Below are positions 43,555 through 53,524 of a stretch of DNA of 62,336 nucleotides, one piece after another. Position numbers and translations under genes: made by a program. The stretch comes from an uncultured Mesonia sp. Lineage in GTDB: Bacteria > Bacteroidota > Bacteroidia > Flavobacteriales > Flavobacteriaceae. Positions within the stretch are counted from its first letter, which is position 1; each line of letters starts with the position of its first letter. The notes beneath the pieces are model-generated. The model saw only the letters and a program-made list of their open reading frames with translations. It made no database searches and was not told the origin of the DNA. The stretch spans positions 1-62,336 of the forward strand of contig CATQIB010000027.1 of NCBI GenBank assembly GCA_958296185.1. The letters are read 5' to 3'.

Positions 43555-44619
43555 TTATTTCTTCTCGATTGTAGAACCGAAAGTTGGTTGATCTGCAAGC
43601 CAAGCTTCGTATTCGTCTTCTTCTTCCACTACAATTTTCATCTGCATATTGTAATGAGAAACCCCACAAATTTTATTACATAATAAGTAATAATCGAACT
43701 CATAAGGATCTAATCCCATTTCTCCTTGAGCTTCCAACTCTTTTGTTCTTTGCTTTCTAATCTCATTAAGTTCTTTAACTTTATCAATCATATAGTCGGT
43801 AGTACGCATTTGTTCTGTAGTTAAAGTTGGCGTAAATCCAAACTGAGTAATCATACCAGGAACCACATTCATTTGCGCTCTATGGAAGGGGAAATAAGCC
43901 GAGTGCAATACATCTTGTGATCTAAATTTAAAGAGTACTTTCTTATTAACTGGCAAGTGCAATTCTGTGGTAATTTTATCATCCATTGCGTACGGATCAC
44001 TTTCGTCTACCCCTAACGTATTAACTCCTTCAATGAAGCGAACATTTGCTTTTCCTAGGGTATTATCCTCTCCTGAATAACGTGCTTTCCATCCAAATTG
44101 ATAAGCATATACCTCAATCACCAAAGTATCCTCATCTTCATCGACAAACATAATATCAGACCAGGTAAACAATCCGTAAATAATAAGCCCCGCCAATACG
44201 ATAACAGGAATAATTGTCCAAATGAATTCTAATTTATCGTTATCGGCATAAAATAGCGCTTTTTGGCCCTTTTTACCTCTATACTTCCAACCAAAGTAAT
44301 GCAATAAGAATTGAGTAATCATTTGTACAAAAATGATAACACCCATACTTATAAACATTAGTCGATCATAATCTACCCCATGTTCTGAGGCAGCTTCAGG
44401 AAGATATAAATCTGTATAATTCCAAAAATTATAAAACATAAAAACATACAAGAAAACCGTAAAGGCCATCAATAAATAGGCTTGGGTTTTATTGTCTTTA
44501 TCAGAAGCAATACTAGGATCATCGCTAGAAACGGGCTTCGATAATTTCAGGATTTTTGACATTTGCCAAAAGGTCAATCCCAATAAGGCTAAAACAGATA
44601 TGATTAAAAATACAGTCAT
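43555..44619 (-). CDS. ctaC: cytochrome c oxidase subunit II
   Basis: Subunit II holds the dinuclear CuA centre that takes electrons from cytochrome c or complex III. The 354-residue protein has hydrophobic helices near 3-17, 48-66, 90-112 and 135-155 and a C-terminal cupredoxin domain with VLHSAYFPFHRAQMNVVPGM and the CuA motif CNKICGVSHYNM (C-x3-C-x3-H-x2-M). More membrane segments than the classic two precede the cupredoxin. Followed by ctaD after 34 nt. Confidence 0.96.
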   Translation of the reverse strand: MTVFLIISVLALLGLTFWQMSKILKLSKPVSSDDPSIASDKDNKTQAYLLMAFTVFLYVFMFYNFWNYTDLYLPEAASEHGVDYDRLMFISMGVIIFVQMITQFLLHYFGWKYRGKKGQKALFYADNDKLEFIWTIIPVIVLAGLIIYGLFTWSDIMFVDEDEDTLVIEVYAYQFGWKARYSGEDNTLGKANVRFIEGVNTLGVDESDPYAMDDKITTELHLPVNKKVLFKFRSQDVLHSAYFPFHRAQMNVVPGMITQFGFTPTLTTEQMRTTDYMIDKVKELNEIRKQRTKELEAQGEMGLDPYEFDYYLLCNKICGVSHYNMQMKIVVEEEDEYEAWLADQPTFGSTIEKK

Positions 44620-44647
44620 TTTATCGTAGTCTTTAACTTTTTAAATT

Positions 44648-45955
44648 TTAATAATGAAAGTGTTCACTCTCTTTAATAAACGGATTTCTTTTTGCTAACA
44701 GGGGCGCTTTTGTTAATGCATTAAATACAACGAAAGTAAACAAGCCTCCAAAGAAAAGGACCGCACTTATTTCAGGCACACCAATAAACCAAGACTCTCC
44801 AACGGTTGCTGGCATTACCATAGTGTAGATATCTAAATAATGTCCTACTAATATCATTACACCTGTCATAACAATAAACCAGTTGATTCTTTTATACTCG
44901 CTATTCATTAGCACCAATAAAGGGAATAGGAAGTTAATGGCTACCATTCCAAAAAATACTAGGTTGTATTTTTCAATTCTAGTAACATAATAAACCACTT
45001 CTTCTGGAATATTTGAGTACCAAATTAACATAAACTGAGAGAACCATAGGTAAGTCCAAAATATGCTGATACCAAACATAAACTTCCCTAAATCGTGAAT
45101 ATGACTATCGTTCACATAAGGAAGGTACCCTCTAGATTTTAGGTAAATAGTTACTAAAGCAATTACAGTAATCGCCGAAACAAATAAACTAGAGAACACA
45201 TACCACCCGAACAAAGTACTAAACCAGTGCGGATCTAAACTCATAATCCAATCCCAAGACATCATCGATTCAGTTACAATAAAGAATACTAGGAAAGCTG
45301 CAGATAACTTAAAGTTTTTTCTGTAGTAGCTATTATCGTTAGCTTCGTCTTGCTTTAATGAATTTTTTCTTAAAAAGTATCTAAATACATTCCACCCGAT
45401 AATATAAATGGCAGCACGAATCAAAAAGAATGGTACATTTAAGTAAGAAGATTTATTCTGGATTATTTCATCGGTGGCAACTACATCAGGATCCATCCAA
45501 ATGAATAAATGATTAAGGTGAACACCAGACAAAGCCAAAAGAATAAATACAATTATACTACCTGGCAACAAGTAGGCAGTGATAGCCTCCATGACCCTAA
45601 ATAGTACTGGCGACCAACCGGCCTGTGCTGCATATTGAATCGCATAAAAGGCTAAAGCACCTAAAGCGATCATAAAGAAAAAGAAGGCTCCCACATAAAG
45701 TGCAGCCCAAGGTTTGTTTTGTAATTGATGAAGAACATGTTCGGCATGCTCATCATCATGTGATGCATCTCCATGAGCAACTGCGTGCTCTCCCGCGGCC
45801 ATTTCATGATTACCGTGATGCTCTTGAGCAGCTAAAATCTCTTTTACTTCTTCAATCGAGGTGGGTGCAGTTGCAAAGGCATAAACCAATCCTATTGCCC
45901 CTAAAATCATAAAGATTATAGCTGTAATTTTTAATTTACCAGATAGCGTATACAT
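44648..45955 (-). CDS. actF: alternative complex III subunit ActF
   Basis: ActF is an NrfD-like integral membrane subunit of the menaquinol:cytochrome c (or oxidase) oxidoreductase. The 435-residue protein has about ten helices; residues about 40-75 form a soluble loop rich in His, Asp and Glu (HHGNHEM, HGDASHDDEHAEH). WFSTLFGWYVFSSLFVSAIT and FMFGISIFWTYLWFSQFMLIWYSN are typical ActF membrane segments. It follows actE and precedes ctaC by 28 nt. Confidence 0.92.
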   Translation of the reverse strand: MYTLSGKLKITAIIFMILGAIGLVYAFATAPTSIEEVKEILAAQEHHGNHEMAAGEHAVAHGDASHDDEHAEHVLHQLQNKPWAALYVGAFFFFMIALGALAFYAIQYAAQAGWSPVLFRVMEAITAYLLPGSIIVFILLALSGVHLNHLFIWMDPDVVATDEIIQNKSSYLNVPFFLIRAAIYIIGWNVFRYFLRKNSLKQDEANDNSYYRKNFKLSAAFLVFFIVTESMMSWDWIMSLDPHWFSTLFGWYVFSSLFVSAITVIALVTIYLKSRGYLPYVNDSHIHDLGKFMFGISIFWTYLWFSQFMLIWYSNIPEEVVYYVTRIEKYNLVFFGMVAINFLFPLLVLMNSEYKRINWFIVMTGVMILVGHYLDIYTMVMPATVGESWFIGVPEISAVLFFGGLFTFVVFNALTKAPLLAKRNPFIKESEHFHY

Positions 45956-45981
45956 ATTAATAGATAATAATGCGGTTATTC

Positions 45982-46668
45982 TTAATTATTTTCTTCTTTT
46001 GATAGGTTTTGATCTGCCGATTCCTGTGCCTCATTATGGGCGTTATCCGCCGAAATCCCAGCTTTTTCCCAATGGGCAATTTCGTCTGGAGTCATAAAAT
46101 CTCTTTTAGGTTTCCCTTCAAGCTCATTCTTAAGATCCATCACGTAATGTACGATTTGCCAGCGTTCTTTCTCATCGGTTTGAGCGGCATACGACCCCAT
46201 ACTATTTAAACCATAATACACAACGTGATAAGTAGAACCCTCGGTTATAGCTCTTCCCATATCATCATAAGAAGGCACCCCTAAAATTTTCTCTCGGTTT
46301 ACCAAAGTACCTTTTCCATCGCCTTTATCACCGTGACAGATTGCACAATATATCGTATATAAAGCTGCTCCTTCATTAACATTTTCTTCTGTGTAAGGAA
46401 GTGGGTTTTTAAGCTCGGCCTTCGCAGCATCAAAACCATCTAGATTATTCTCGTATTCATAAGGCATCCAACCTCTTGGAACAGTACCTTCTGCCGGTAA
46501 TTTAGCTTCTTGCCCGTTCACAAAAATATCATATTCGCCGTAAGCTTCATATCCTACAGGTTCGTACATATCTGGAAAGTATTGATAATTCCTGTCTTTA
46601 TCACCAGCACAAGAAGCTGCAATTAAAGAAAGACCACAAATACTTGCTATTTTAAATAAACTTCTCAT
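45982..46668 (-). CDS. actE: alternative complex III monoheme cytochrome c ActE
   Basis: A 228-residue lipoprotein: lipobox LIAASC (Cys about residue 20) after a short signal peptide, MYEPVGYEAYG, then a class I cytochrome c domain with CAICHGDKGDGKG and MGSYAAQTDEKERWQIVHYV (the Met is the candidate distal ligand). It probably relays electrons from the multiheme ActA to the oxidase. It lies between actD and actF in the operon. Confidence 0.93.
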   Translation of the reverse strand: MRSLFKIASICGLSLIAASCAGDKDRNYQYFPDMYEPVGYEAYGEYDIFVNGQEAKLPAEGTVPRGWMPYEYENNLDGFDAAKAELKNPLPYTEENVNEGAALYTIYCAICHGDKGDGKGTLVNREKILGVPSYDDMGRAITEGSTYHVVYYGLNSMGSYAAQTDEKERWQIVHYVMDLKNELEGKPKRDFMTPDEIAHWEKAGISADNAHNEAQESADQNLSKEENN

Positions 46669-46673
46669 AAGGT

Positions 46674-47198
46674 TTATTTGTTTATTAAATTTACTTCTAA
46701 TGCCCCAGTATTCTTAAAGAATTGAGCCATTTCTTCTATGTTATTATTTTCGACTAAAACCTCCATTAAAAACAAATCATCGGTTGTTCTTACGTCTGGA
46801 TTTTCAGCTTTCTTAAAAGGCCATAATCTACTTCTTAGATAAAACGTAATTACCATTAAGTGCGCCGCAAAAAATACCGTAAGTTCAAACATAATAGGAA
46901 TAAAGGCAGGAAGGTTCTCTAAAAAAGAGAAACTTGGTTTACCCCCTATGTTTTGTGGCCAGTCTTCAATCATAATAAAATTCATCATCAAGATGGCGAC
47001 AGTCAAACCTACCATTCCATAAAGAAAAGAAGTAACTGCCAATCGCGTGTGGGGTAAGCCCATCGCTTTATCTAGTCCGTGAACAGGGAAAGGTGTAAAC
47101 ACCTCTTCGATATGATAATGCTTAGCACGAGTGTCTTTAACCGCTTGCATTAAGATATCATCATCTGTGTAAATTGCATGAATCTTTGTTGATGCCAT
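46674..47198 (-). CDS. actD: alternative complex III subunit ActD (DUF3341)
   Basis: A 174-residue membrane protein with two central helices (about 55-78 and 93-120) and a soluble N-terminal domain (IHAIYTDDDILMQAVKDTRAKHYHIEEVFTPFPVHGLDKAMG), the DUF3341 pattern of ActD. I start at the ATG at 47198; the in-frame TTG at 47204 would add two residues. It lies 6 nt after actC. Confidence 0.93.
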   Translation of the reverse strand: MASTKIHAIYTDDDILMQAVKDTRAKHYHIEEVFTPFPVHGLDKAMGLPHTRLAVTSFLYGMVGLTVAILMMNFIMIEDWPQNIGGKPSFSFLENLPAFIPIMFELTVFFAAHLMVITFYLRSRLWPFKKAENPDVRTTDDLFLMEVLVENNNIEEMAQFFKNTGALEVNLINK

Positions 47199-47204
47199 CT
47201 TCAA

Positions 47205-48941
47205 TTAATTATTTTTTAAGTTAGTTGCCTGTCCAGACCAATCTTTTCTCTCTGCTTGCCCATCATAATCGACAAGTATTTGATCTAAAAGTGCATAATC
47301 TTCATTTGTCATTTTACTGATTTGGCCATAGGTAAATATGCCTATTTGATGTAATTGATGCGCTACATTAGTCCCAATACCATCAATCTTGGTCAAATCA
47401 TCCTGTTGTTGGCTAGCCGAATCAAATCTTCCGATTCTATCTAAAAGCTGTTGTACCAATAGCTCTTTATTTTGAGCTGTTGCTGATTTTGTTTCAGGCG
47501 AATCTATAACCACATTAACCTTTTGTTCTTTCGGCAATTCGTACAACTTCACTTCATCACCATGTGCTGCACGCATATTCTTATAACGATCTCCAGATGA
47601 CTTCAAAATTGTTTTTACTTCGGCTTGAGCAATTACTGGGAAAGTTCTCGCATACAATAAAAACAGAACAAAAAAGAATCCAATGGTACCTACAAAAATT
47701 CCGATATCTACAAAAGTTGGTGAGAACATTGTCCAAGAAGAAGGCAAGTAATCTCTGTGTAAAGAAGTGACAATAATCACAAATCGTTCAAACCACATTC
47801 CAATATTTACAACAATCGAAATAAAGAATGAGAACATAATACTTCTTCGTAACTTAGGGAACCACATAAATTGCGGAGAAAATACGTTACAAGTCATCAT
47901 GGCCCAGTAAGCCCACCAGTAAGGTCCAGTTGCTCTATTCAAAAAGGCATATTGTTCAAATTCTACTCCGGAGTACCATGCTATAACCAGCTCGGTAATA
48001 TAAGCCACCCCAACTATTGAACCCGTAATCATAATTACGATATTCATCAATTCAATATGCTGTACGGTAATATAATCTTCTAATCCAGACACTTTTCTCA
48101 TGATGATCAAAAGCGTGTTTACCATTGCAAATCCTGAGAAAATTGCTCCTGCAACGAAGTAAGGAGGAAATATGGTGGTGTGCCACCCTGGAATAACAGA
48201 GGTAGCAAAGTCAAAAGATACAATAGTGTGTACAGAAAGTACTAATGGAGTTGCAAGACCAGCTAAAACTAAAGAAACTTCTTCAAAACGCTGCCAGTCT
48301 TTGGCTCTACCCGACCAACCAAAAGCAAGTATAGAATAGATTCTTTTTTGAAAGGGTTTCACAGCACGATCACGTATCATAGCGAAATCAGGAAGTAAAC
48401 CTGTCCACCAGAAAACCAAGGATACAGAAAGATAAGTTGATATTGCAAACACATCCCAAAGCAAAGGAGAATTAAAGTTTACCCATAATGAACCGAATTG
48501 GTTAGGAATAGGTAAAACCCAATAAGCCAACCAAGGTCTACCCATGTGAATAATTGGGAATAATCCTGCTTGCACTACAGAGAAGATAGTCATCGCCTCT
48601 GCAGAACGGTTAATGGCCATTCTCCATTTTTGTCTAAACAATAATAGAACGGCTGAAATTAAGGTTCCGGCGTGCCCGATTCCTACCCACCATACAAAGT
48701 TGGTAATATCCCAGGCCCAGCCTACGGTTTTATTTAGACCCCAAGTACCAATTCCGGTAGAAACGGTGTAAGTTATACAACCCAATCCCCAAATAAAGGC
48801 TACTAAGGCAATAGAAAAGACAATCCACCAAGATTTATTAGCCCTTCCTTCAACCGGCGCAACAACGTCTAAAGTTACATCGTGATAGGTCTTATTCCCG
48901 GTAACTAGCGGCTTTCTTATAGGTGCTTCGTAATGAGACAT
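47205..48941 (-). CDS. actC: alternative complex III subunit ActC (NrfD-like) with a C-terminal helix-hairpin-helix domain
   Basis: ActC is the main quinol-interacting membrane subunit. The first roughly 440 residues of this 578-residue protein are an NrfD-family ten-helix bundle (ITNFVWWVGIGHAGTLISAVLLLFRQKWR, PIIHMGRPWLAYW, YWAYWAMMTCNVFSPQ). A soluble linker is followed at about 514-578 by DDLTKIDGIGTNVAHQL...WSGQA, a helix-hairpin-helix domain of the type often appended to other proteins (for example NuoE and L21 extensions). The fusion is in frame and uninterrupted. It precedes actD by 6 nt. Confidence 0.93.
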   Translation of the reverse strand: MSHYEAPIRKPLVTGNKTYHDVTLDVVAPVEGRANKSWWIVFSIALVAFIWGLGCITYTVSTGIGTWGLNKTVGWAWDITNFVWWVGIGHAGTLISAVLLLFRQKWRMAINRSAEAMTIFSVVQAGLFPIIHMGRPWLAYWVLPIPNQFGSLWVNFNSPLLWDVFAISTYLSVSLVFWWTGLLPDFAMIRDRAVKPFQKRIYSILAFGWSGRAKDWQRFEEVSLVLAGLATPLVLSVHTIVSFDFATSVIPGWHTTIFPPYFVAGAIFSGFAMVNTLLIIMRKVSGLEDYITVQHIELMNIVIMITGSIVGVAYITELVIAWYSGVEFEQYAFLNRATGPYWWAYWAMMTCNVFSPQFMWFPKLRRSIMFSFFISIVVNIGMWFERFVIIVTSLHRDYLPSSWTMFSPTFVDIGIFVGTIGFFFVLFLLYARTFPVIAQAEVKTILKSSGDRYKNMRAAHGDEVKLYELPKEQKVNVVIDSPETKSATAQNKELLVQQLLDRIGRFDSASQQQDDLTKIDGIGTNVAHQLHQIGIFTYGQISKMTNEDYALLDQILVDYDGQAERKDWSGQATNLKNN

Positions 48942-48970
48942 AGTATTTTTAAAATTAATTCTTTACTTAA

Positions 48971-51900
48971 TTAAACTTCTGATGTGTTTCTAATTTTAGT
49001 CTGATAGAAAACATTCGGCTTGGTACCTAAGTACTCTAACAAATGATACATTCTATCGTCTTGCTTATTCTTATAAACTTCACTCTCTTCGTTATTAATA
49101 TCTCCAAACTGAATAGCACCAGTACCACAAGCTTGAGAACAAGCCGTTTGGAATTCATCTTTCTTTACCTCACGACCTTCGCGCTTAGCATCAAGTATCG
49201 TTTTCTGAGTCATCTGAATACACATTGAACATTTCTCCATAACCCCTCTAGAACGCACAGTCACATCAGGATTAATTACCATTCTACCCAAATCATTGTT
49301 CATATTATAGTCAAATGAATCGTTTTGGTTATATCTAAACCAGTTGAAACGACGCACCTTATAAGGACAGTTGTTTGCGCAATAACGCGTACCCACACAT
49401 CTGTTATAAGCCATTTGGTTCTGACCTTGTCTACCGTGTGAAGTTGCCGCTACAGGACAAACTGTTTCACAAGGCGCATGGTTACAATGCTGACACATAA
49501 CAGGCTGAAAAACCACTTGCGGATTACCCGAAGCTTCTTCTAGCTCACCAAATCCTGATAGTGAATCTCCTAGACCATCAAAGTTGTCTTTCTTTTCTAA
49601 ATCTTCGACAAAAGTTTCTTCAGAAGAGTAATATCTATCAATACGCAACCAGTGCATATCTCTACTTTTTCTAACCTCTTCTTTACCCACAACTGGAACG
49701 TTGTTCTCGCTATGACAAGCAATCACACAGGCACCACATCCGGTACAAGCGTTTAAGTCTATAGAAAGGTTAAAATGGTGTCCTACACTTCTATCAAATT
49801 CTTGCCACAAATCAACTTCGGGAGAATTAACAGAAACCGGCTTATGATCTAAAGAAACATGCGGTATGGCGTTCCAATGCTCTTTATCTTTAGTATTAAA
49901 AATTTCTAAAGTGGTTTCCTTGATTATATCCCCACTACGCCCCATTAAGGTTTTATGCAATTGCACACAAGCAAATTCGTGCATGCCACTCGCCTTCTCA
50001 ATACTAATGTTTTGAACGGTATTAAAATCTTTATATAATGGGAAAGCATTAATCCCCACTTGCATTTCACTCTGTATAGCTTCTTTTCTCCCATAACCAA
50101 GTGCTAGACCTACAGTTCCCAATGCTTGACCAGGCTGAATAATTACAGGGACATTTTCTAAAACAACTCCATCCAAGCTTAGGTTTGCATAGCTACCGTT
50201 TAAACCACCATCAGCTACATGTTCGTTTACAAACCCTAAGTTTTCGGCATCTTCCTTAGATACGGTTAAATAGTTATCCCAAGATACCCGCGTTAATGGA
50301 TCTGGAAATTCTTGCAACCAAGGATTATTAGCTTGTCTTCCACTACCCATTCCGGTTTTCGTATACAAGTGAAGCTCTAAACTATCGGTTTTTCCAGCCT
50401 TCGCTAGACGATTAACTGCATTAGAAATACTTACATTAGCCCCAAAGCCTTCACTTGCTTTTAAGTCAGCCCCAGCATTTGAAGTAAAAATCCCATCATG
50501 CAGTGCAGTAGCCCAATTGGTACCACCTAAAATTCCCTTACTAGTCTCTTTTATATATTTATAATAATTCTCTTCTTTCCCTAACAAACTCAACAGTACG
50601 TCTTGAAATTGTTTAGTTGCAAATAACGGACGTATGGTTGGTTGAGTTAAACCGAATTGAGTTTTGGTAAAACGTACATCTCCCCAACTCTCTAAATAAT
50701 GAGGCTCTGCCCCGACAAATTCACAAATTTTTGCAGTTTCATCTAATCGCTCAGCGAAAGCCACAGAAACATCTACATTAGCCAAAAGAGAAGCGAATTC
50801 ATCTCCATTAGGCAATGTGAATACAGGATTAACTCCTGCCATAATCACTGCACCAACAGCACCCGCTTTAAGATCTTCTATAAGACCATTTACTTTAGCT
50901 ACATTCCCCTGCTTGGTAAGCTTTGGATCATCTGTACTCATCACCTTACTTCCTAAGGCTTCATTTATCGCGATCACAAGCAACTGAGCATCAACATCCT
51001 GAAGACCAGACACTACAACTGCTCCAGACCCGGCTTTACGCAACTGTTCTTTAGCTTTTACTACTACATCATCTAATTTCGCCGGCAAGCCACTAGTTGA
51101 TTTACCTGAAACATATCCATAAAGCGCCGCTAAAACTTGTTTTTGCTCTGCGGCGGTAACCATTACACGCTTATCCGCATTAGCGCCAGTCAAAGACATA
51201 TTGGATTCAAAATGAACGTGTCTTGACATCTTGCCATCTTTCGGAATACGACCCTTAGCATAACCTGAATCATAACCACCACCTTGCCAATCACCTAAGA
51301 AATCTGCACCAACAGATACAATTACTTCGGCTTTTGCAAAATCGTAATTAGGCATGGCTCTGAAACCATATTTTTGCTCAAAAGCGCTCAACACAGCATC
51401 TTCTGCCACATCATCATATACTACATGACTTGCATTAGGGTATGCAAGTTTAAACTCATCCATCAAACGCTCTGTAGAAGGACTAGCAAAACTCTGTGTC
51501 AAGAAAACAATTTTCTTCCCGGCAACAGCGTCTAAGCGCTGCTTTAAATCAGATTCAAATGTTTCCCAAGAAACAGACTCACCACCTACCATCGGGCGCT
51601 GCAATCTATTAGTATCATACAAAGAAAGAACCGAAGCATGAACCCTGGCATTCGCACCCGGACTCAATTTATCTAAACTATTATTCTCAATCTTTATTGG
51701 TCTACCCTCACGAGTTTTAACCAACACACTAGAGAAATCAAATCCATTAGCTATTGTTGTCGCGTAATAATTCGCTACTCCAGGAACAATTCTTTCGGGC
51801 TGAACTACATAAGGAATAGATTTAACAACTGGCCCTTCACAAGCTGCTAAGGATGCCGCTGCCGTACTAAATCCAACAAATTTCAAAAAATCTCTTCGAG

Positions 51901-52051
51901 AGGTTTTAGAACTCTCCAAAGACTCTTTATTACCCAAGAACTCATCTGTAGGGATTTCCTCTACAAATTCGTTTTGCTGAAGCGTCTCAACAATAGAACT
52001 ATTATCTTTTAGCTCCTCAACACTTTTCCAGTATTTCTTGTTTGATGACAT
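48971..52051 (-). CDS. actB: alternative complex III iron-sulfur subunit ActB
   Basis: A 1026-residue periplasmic-side subunit. A Tat-like signal sits unusually deep (SRRDFLKFVGFSTAAASLAAC, near residues 52-72), as in the TAT-variant-translocated family. Residues about 75-720 are a molybdopterin-oxidoreductase-like domain that lacks an obvious cofactor role in this family; residues about 745-1000 carry four cluster motifs: CTGCGACVIACHSE, CQHCNHAPCETVCP, CVGTRYCANNCPY and CSMCIQM...CSQACGTGAIQFGD. Electrons pass from quinol through these clusters to ActA and ActE. Confidence 0.95.
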   Translation of the reverse strand: MSSNKKYWKSVEELKDNSSIVETLQQNEFVEEIPTDEFLGNKESLESSKTSRRDFLKFVGFSTAAASLAACEGPVVKSIPYVVQPERIVPGVANYYATTIANGFDFSSVLVKTREGRPIKIENNSLDKLSPGANARVHASVLSLYDTNRLQRPMVGGESVSWETFESDLKQRLDAVAGKKIVFLTQSFASPSTERLMDEFKLAYPNASHVVYDDVAEDAVLSAFEQKYGFRAMPNYDFAKAEVIVSVGADFLGDWQGGGYDSGYAKGRIPKDGKMSRHVHFESNMSLTGANADKRVMVTAAEQKQVLAALYGYVSGKSTSGLPAKLDDVVVKAKEQLRKAGSGAVVVSGLQDVDAQLLVIAINEALGSKVMSTDDPKLTKQGNVAKVNGLIEDLKAGAVGAVIMAGVNPVFTLPNGDEFASLLANVDVSVAFAERLDETAKICEFVGAEPHYLESWGDVRFTKTQFGLTQPTIRPLFATKQFQDVLLSLLGKEENYYKYIKETSKGILGGTNWATALHDGIFTSNAGADLKASEGFGANVSISNAVNRLAKAGKTDSLELHLYTKTGMGSGRQANNPWLQEFPDPLTRVSWDNYLTVSKEDAENLGFVNEHVADGGLNGSYANLSLDGVVLENVPVIIQPGQALGTVGLALGYGRKEAIQSEMQVGINAFPLYKDFNTVQNISIEKASGMHEFACVQLHKTLMGRSGDIIKETTLEIFNTKDKEHWNAIPHVSLDHKPVSVNSPEVDLWQEFDRSVGHHFNLSIDLNACTGCGACVIACHSENNVPVVGKEEVRKSRDMHWLRIDRYYSSEETFVEDLEKKDNFDGLGDSLSGFGELEEASGNPQVVFQPVMCQHCNHAPCETVCPVAATSHGRQGQNQMAYNRCVGTRYCANNCPYKVRRFNWFRYNQNDSFDYNMNNDLGRMVINPDVTVRSRGVMEKCSMCIQMTQKTILDAKREGREVKKDEFQTACSQACGTGAIQFGDINNEESEVYKNKQDDRMYHLLEYLGTKPNVFYQTKIRNTSEV

Positions 52052-52081
52052 ATATAAAATAGATATTAACTGCTTAATAAA

Positions 52082-53425
52082 TTAGTAATGACATTTTCCA
52101 CACTCCAGCGCCCCCATTTGAGCAGCTGTCAAGGTTTCAACACCATATTTTTTTGATAATTCTTCGTGAATCTTCTCGTAATACTCATTACCCTGCATAT
52201 TCACTTTGGTATCTCTGTGACACTCTATACACCACCCCATAGTTAAAGGTGCGTGCTGCCTCATAATCTCCATTTCTTCAACAGGACCGTGACATTTTTG
52301 ACACTCGATACCCGCCACAGTAACGTGCTGAGAGTGGTTAAAATAGGCTAAGTCTGGTAAATTATGAATACGAACCCATTTCACAGGCTTCTCTTCTCCT
52401 GTGTAGGATTGCGTAGCCGGATCCCAACCTACAGCATCGTAAAGCTTAGCTATTTCACCATCATAAAATTCTTTAGAATACTCCTCAGTTGCCGTTTCCG
52501 GAGCAACCTCTGCAATTGATTTATGACAGTTCATACAAACATTCAAAGAAGGAATACCCGACTGTTTACTCACACGAGCAGAAGAGTGGCAATACTTACA
52601 ATCTATACCATTGTCTCCAGCGTGGATTTTATGCGAATAATGAATAGGCTGCACAGGAGCGTAACCCTGATCTACACCCACCTGCATGAAAAAACCATAT
52701 ACATAATACGAACCAACTAATAAAAGAACTACCGTAGTAACAATCACTAAAAACTGATTCTCTACAAACGCCTTCCATATCGGCTTTGAAGTCTTTTCGT
52801 CTTTTTCAATCACCACACCATTTGCCTCGGCAAAACGAGTTAAGGTTTTGTTCACCAAAAAGAGAACCACCAAAAGCAATAATAATACAAAAGCTAAAAT
52901 TCCTAAAACAACCTGAGTTGACACACCTGCACCACCTCCTTGACCTGCCGCCGCAGACCCTTCGGCAGCAACAGCAACTTTAGGCTCAGGTTTTGGCTGT
53001 TCTACATAAGCCAAGATGTTATCGATATCAGAATTTGATAATTGAGGGAAGGCGTTCATCGCCACCTTATTATACTCTTCATAAATAGCAACCGCTTGAG
53101 GGTCTCCCGCTTCAATCATTGCCGAACTATTCTTAATCCAAGAATACAACCACTCTTTTCCTCGTTTTTCAGTTACTCCGTGTAAAGCCGGTCCAATAGC
53201 CCGCTTATAAGGCTTATGACAAGCTGCACATAGACTATTAAACAAATCTTTACCAGCACTCACATCACCCTCTAGACCAGCCTCATCGACCGGTGTCGTG
53301 TTTTCTTCTACCGAAGGACTATCGGCAGCATCTTGTGCAAAAGAGGGGTTAGAAAAGAAAAATAATGCTGCTAGAGCGAGCAAAAGGAATCTTGAATTTG
53401 AATGGCGCATTTTCACCTTTTTCAT
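52082..53425 (-). CDS. actA: alternative complex III multiheme cytochrome c ActA, six CxxCH motifs
   Basis: A 447-residue cytochrome. After a signal peptide (to about residue 30) comes a class I cytochrome c domain with CAACH, then a transmembrane helix (about 172-195), a second one (about 226-245), and a multiheme part with CKYCH, CMNCH, CQKCH, CIECH and the final CGKCH only one residue from the end. So six heme sites are encoded: a monoheme domain joined to the classic pentaheme ActA. It opens the act-cox operon. Two ATGs (53425, 53410) are possible. Confidence 0.94.
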   Translation of the reverse strand: MKKVKMRHSNSRFLLLALAALFFFSNPSFAQDAADSPSVEENTTPVDEAGLEGDVSAGKDLFNSLCAACHKPYKRAIGPALHGVTEKRGKEWLYSWIKNSSAMIEAGDPQAVAIYEEYNKVAMNAFPQLSNSDIDNILAYVEQPKPEPKVAVAAEGSAAAGQGGGAGVSTQVVLGILAFVLLLLLVVLFLVNKTLTRFAEANGVVIEKDEKTSKPIWKAFVENQFLVIVTTVVLLLVGSYYVYGFFMQVGVDQGYAPVQPIHYSHKIHAGDNGIDCKYCHSSARVSKQSGIPSLNVCMNCHKSIAEVAPETATEEYSKEFYDGEIAKLYDAVGWDPATQSYTGEEKPVKWVRIHNLPDLAYFNHSQHVTVAGIECQKCHGPVEEMEIMRQHAPLTMGWCIECHRDTKVNMQGNEYYEKIHEELSKKYGVETLTAAQMGALECGKCHY

Positions 53426-53516
53426 ATTACAGTTGAATTAACATCTTTAACTTGATATACCTTTCACAATAAGGCAGTTACCTCTAAACAAGCCTGAATA
53501 CTGCGAAAAACAATAG

Positions 53517-53524
53517 CAAAAGTA
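53517..53524 (-). promoter_or_regulatory. putative act-cox operon promoter, -7 box TACTTTTG
   Basis: TACTTTTG on the minus strand fits TAnnTTTG, giving a leader of about 85 nt before actA. No -33 TTG at proper spacing; a 9-bp dyad overlaps the upstream half. Confidence 0.5.
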
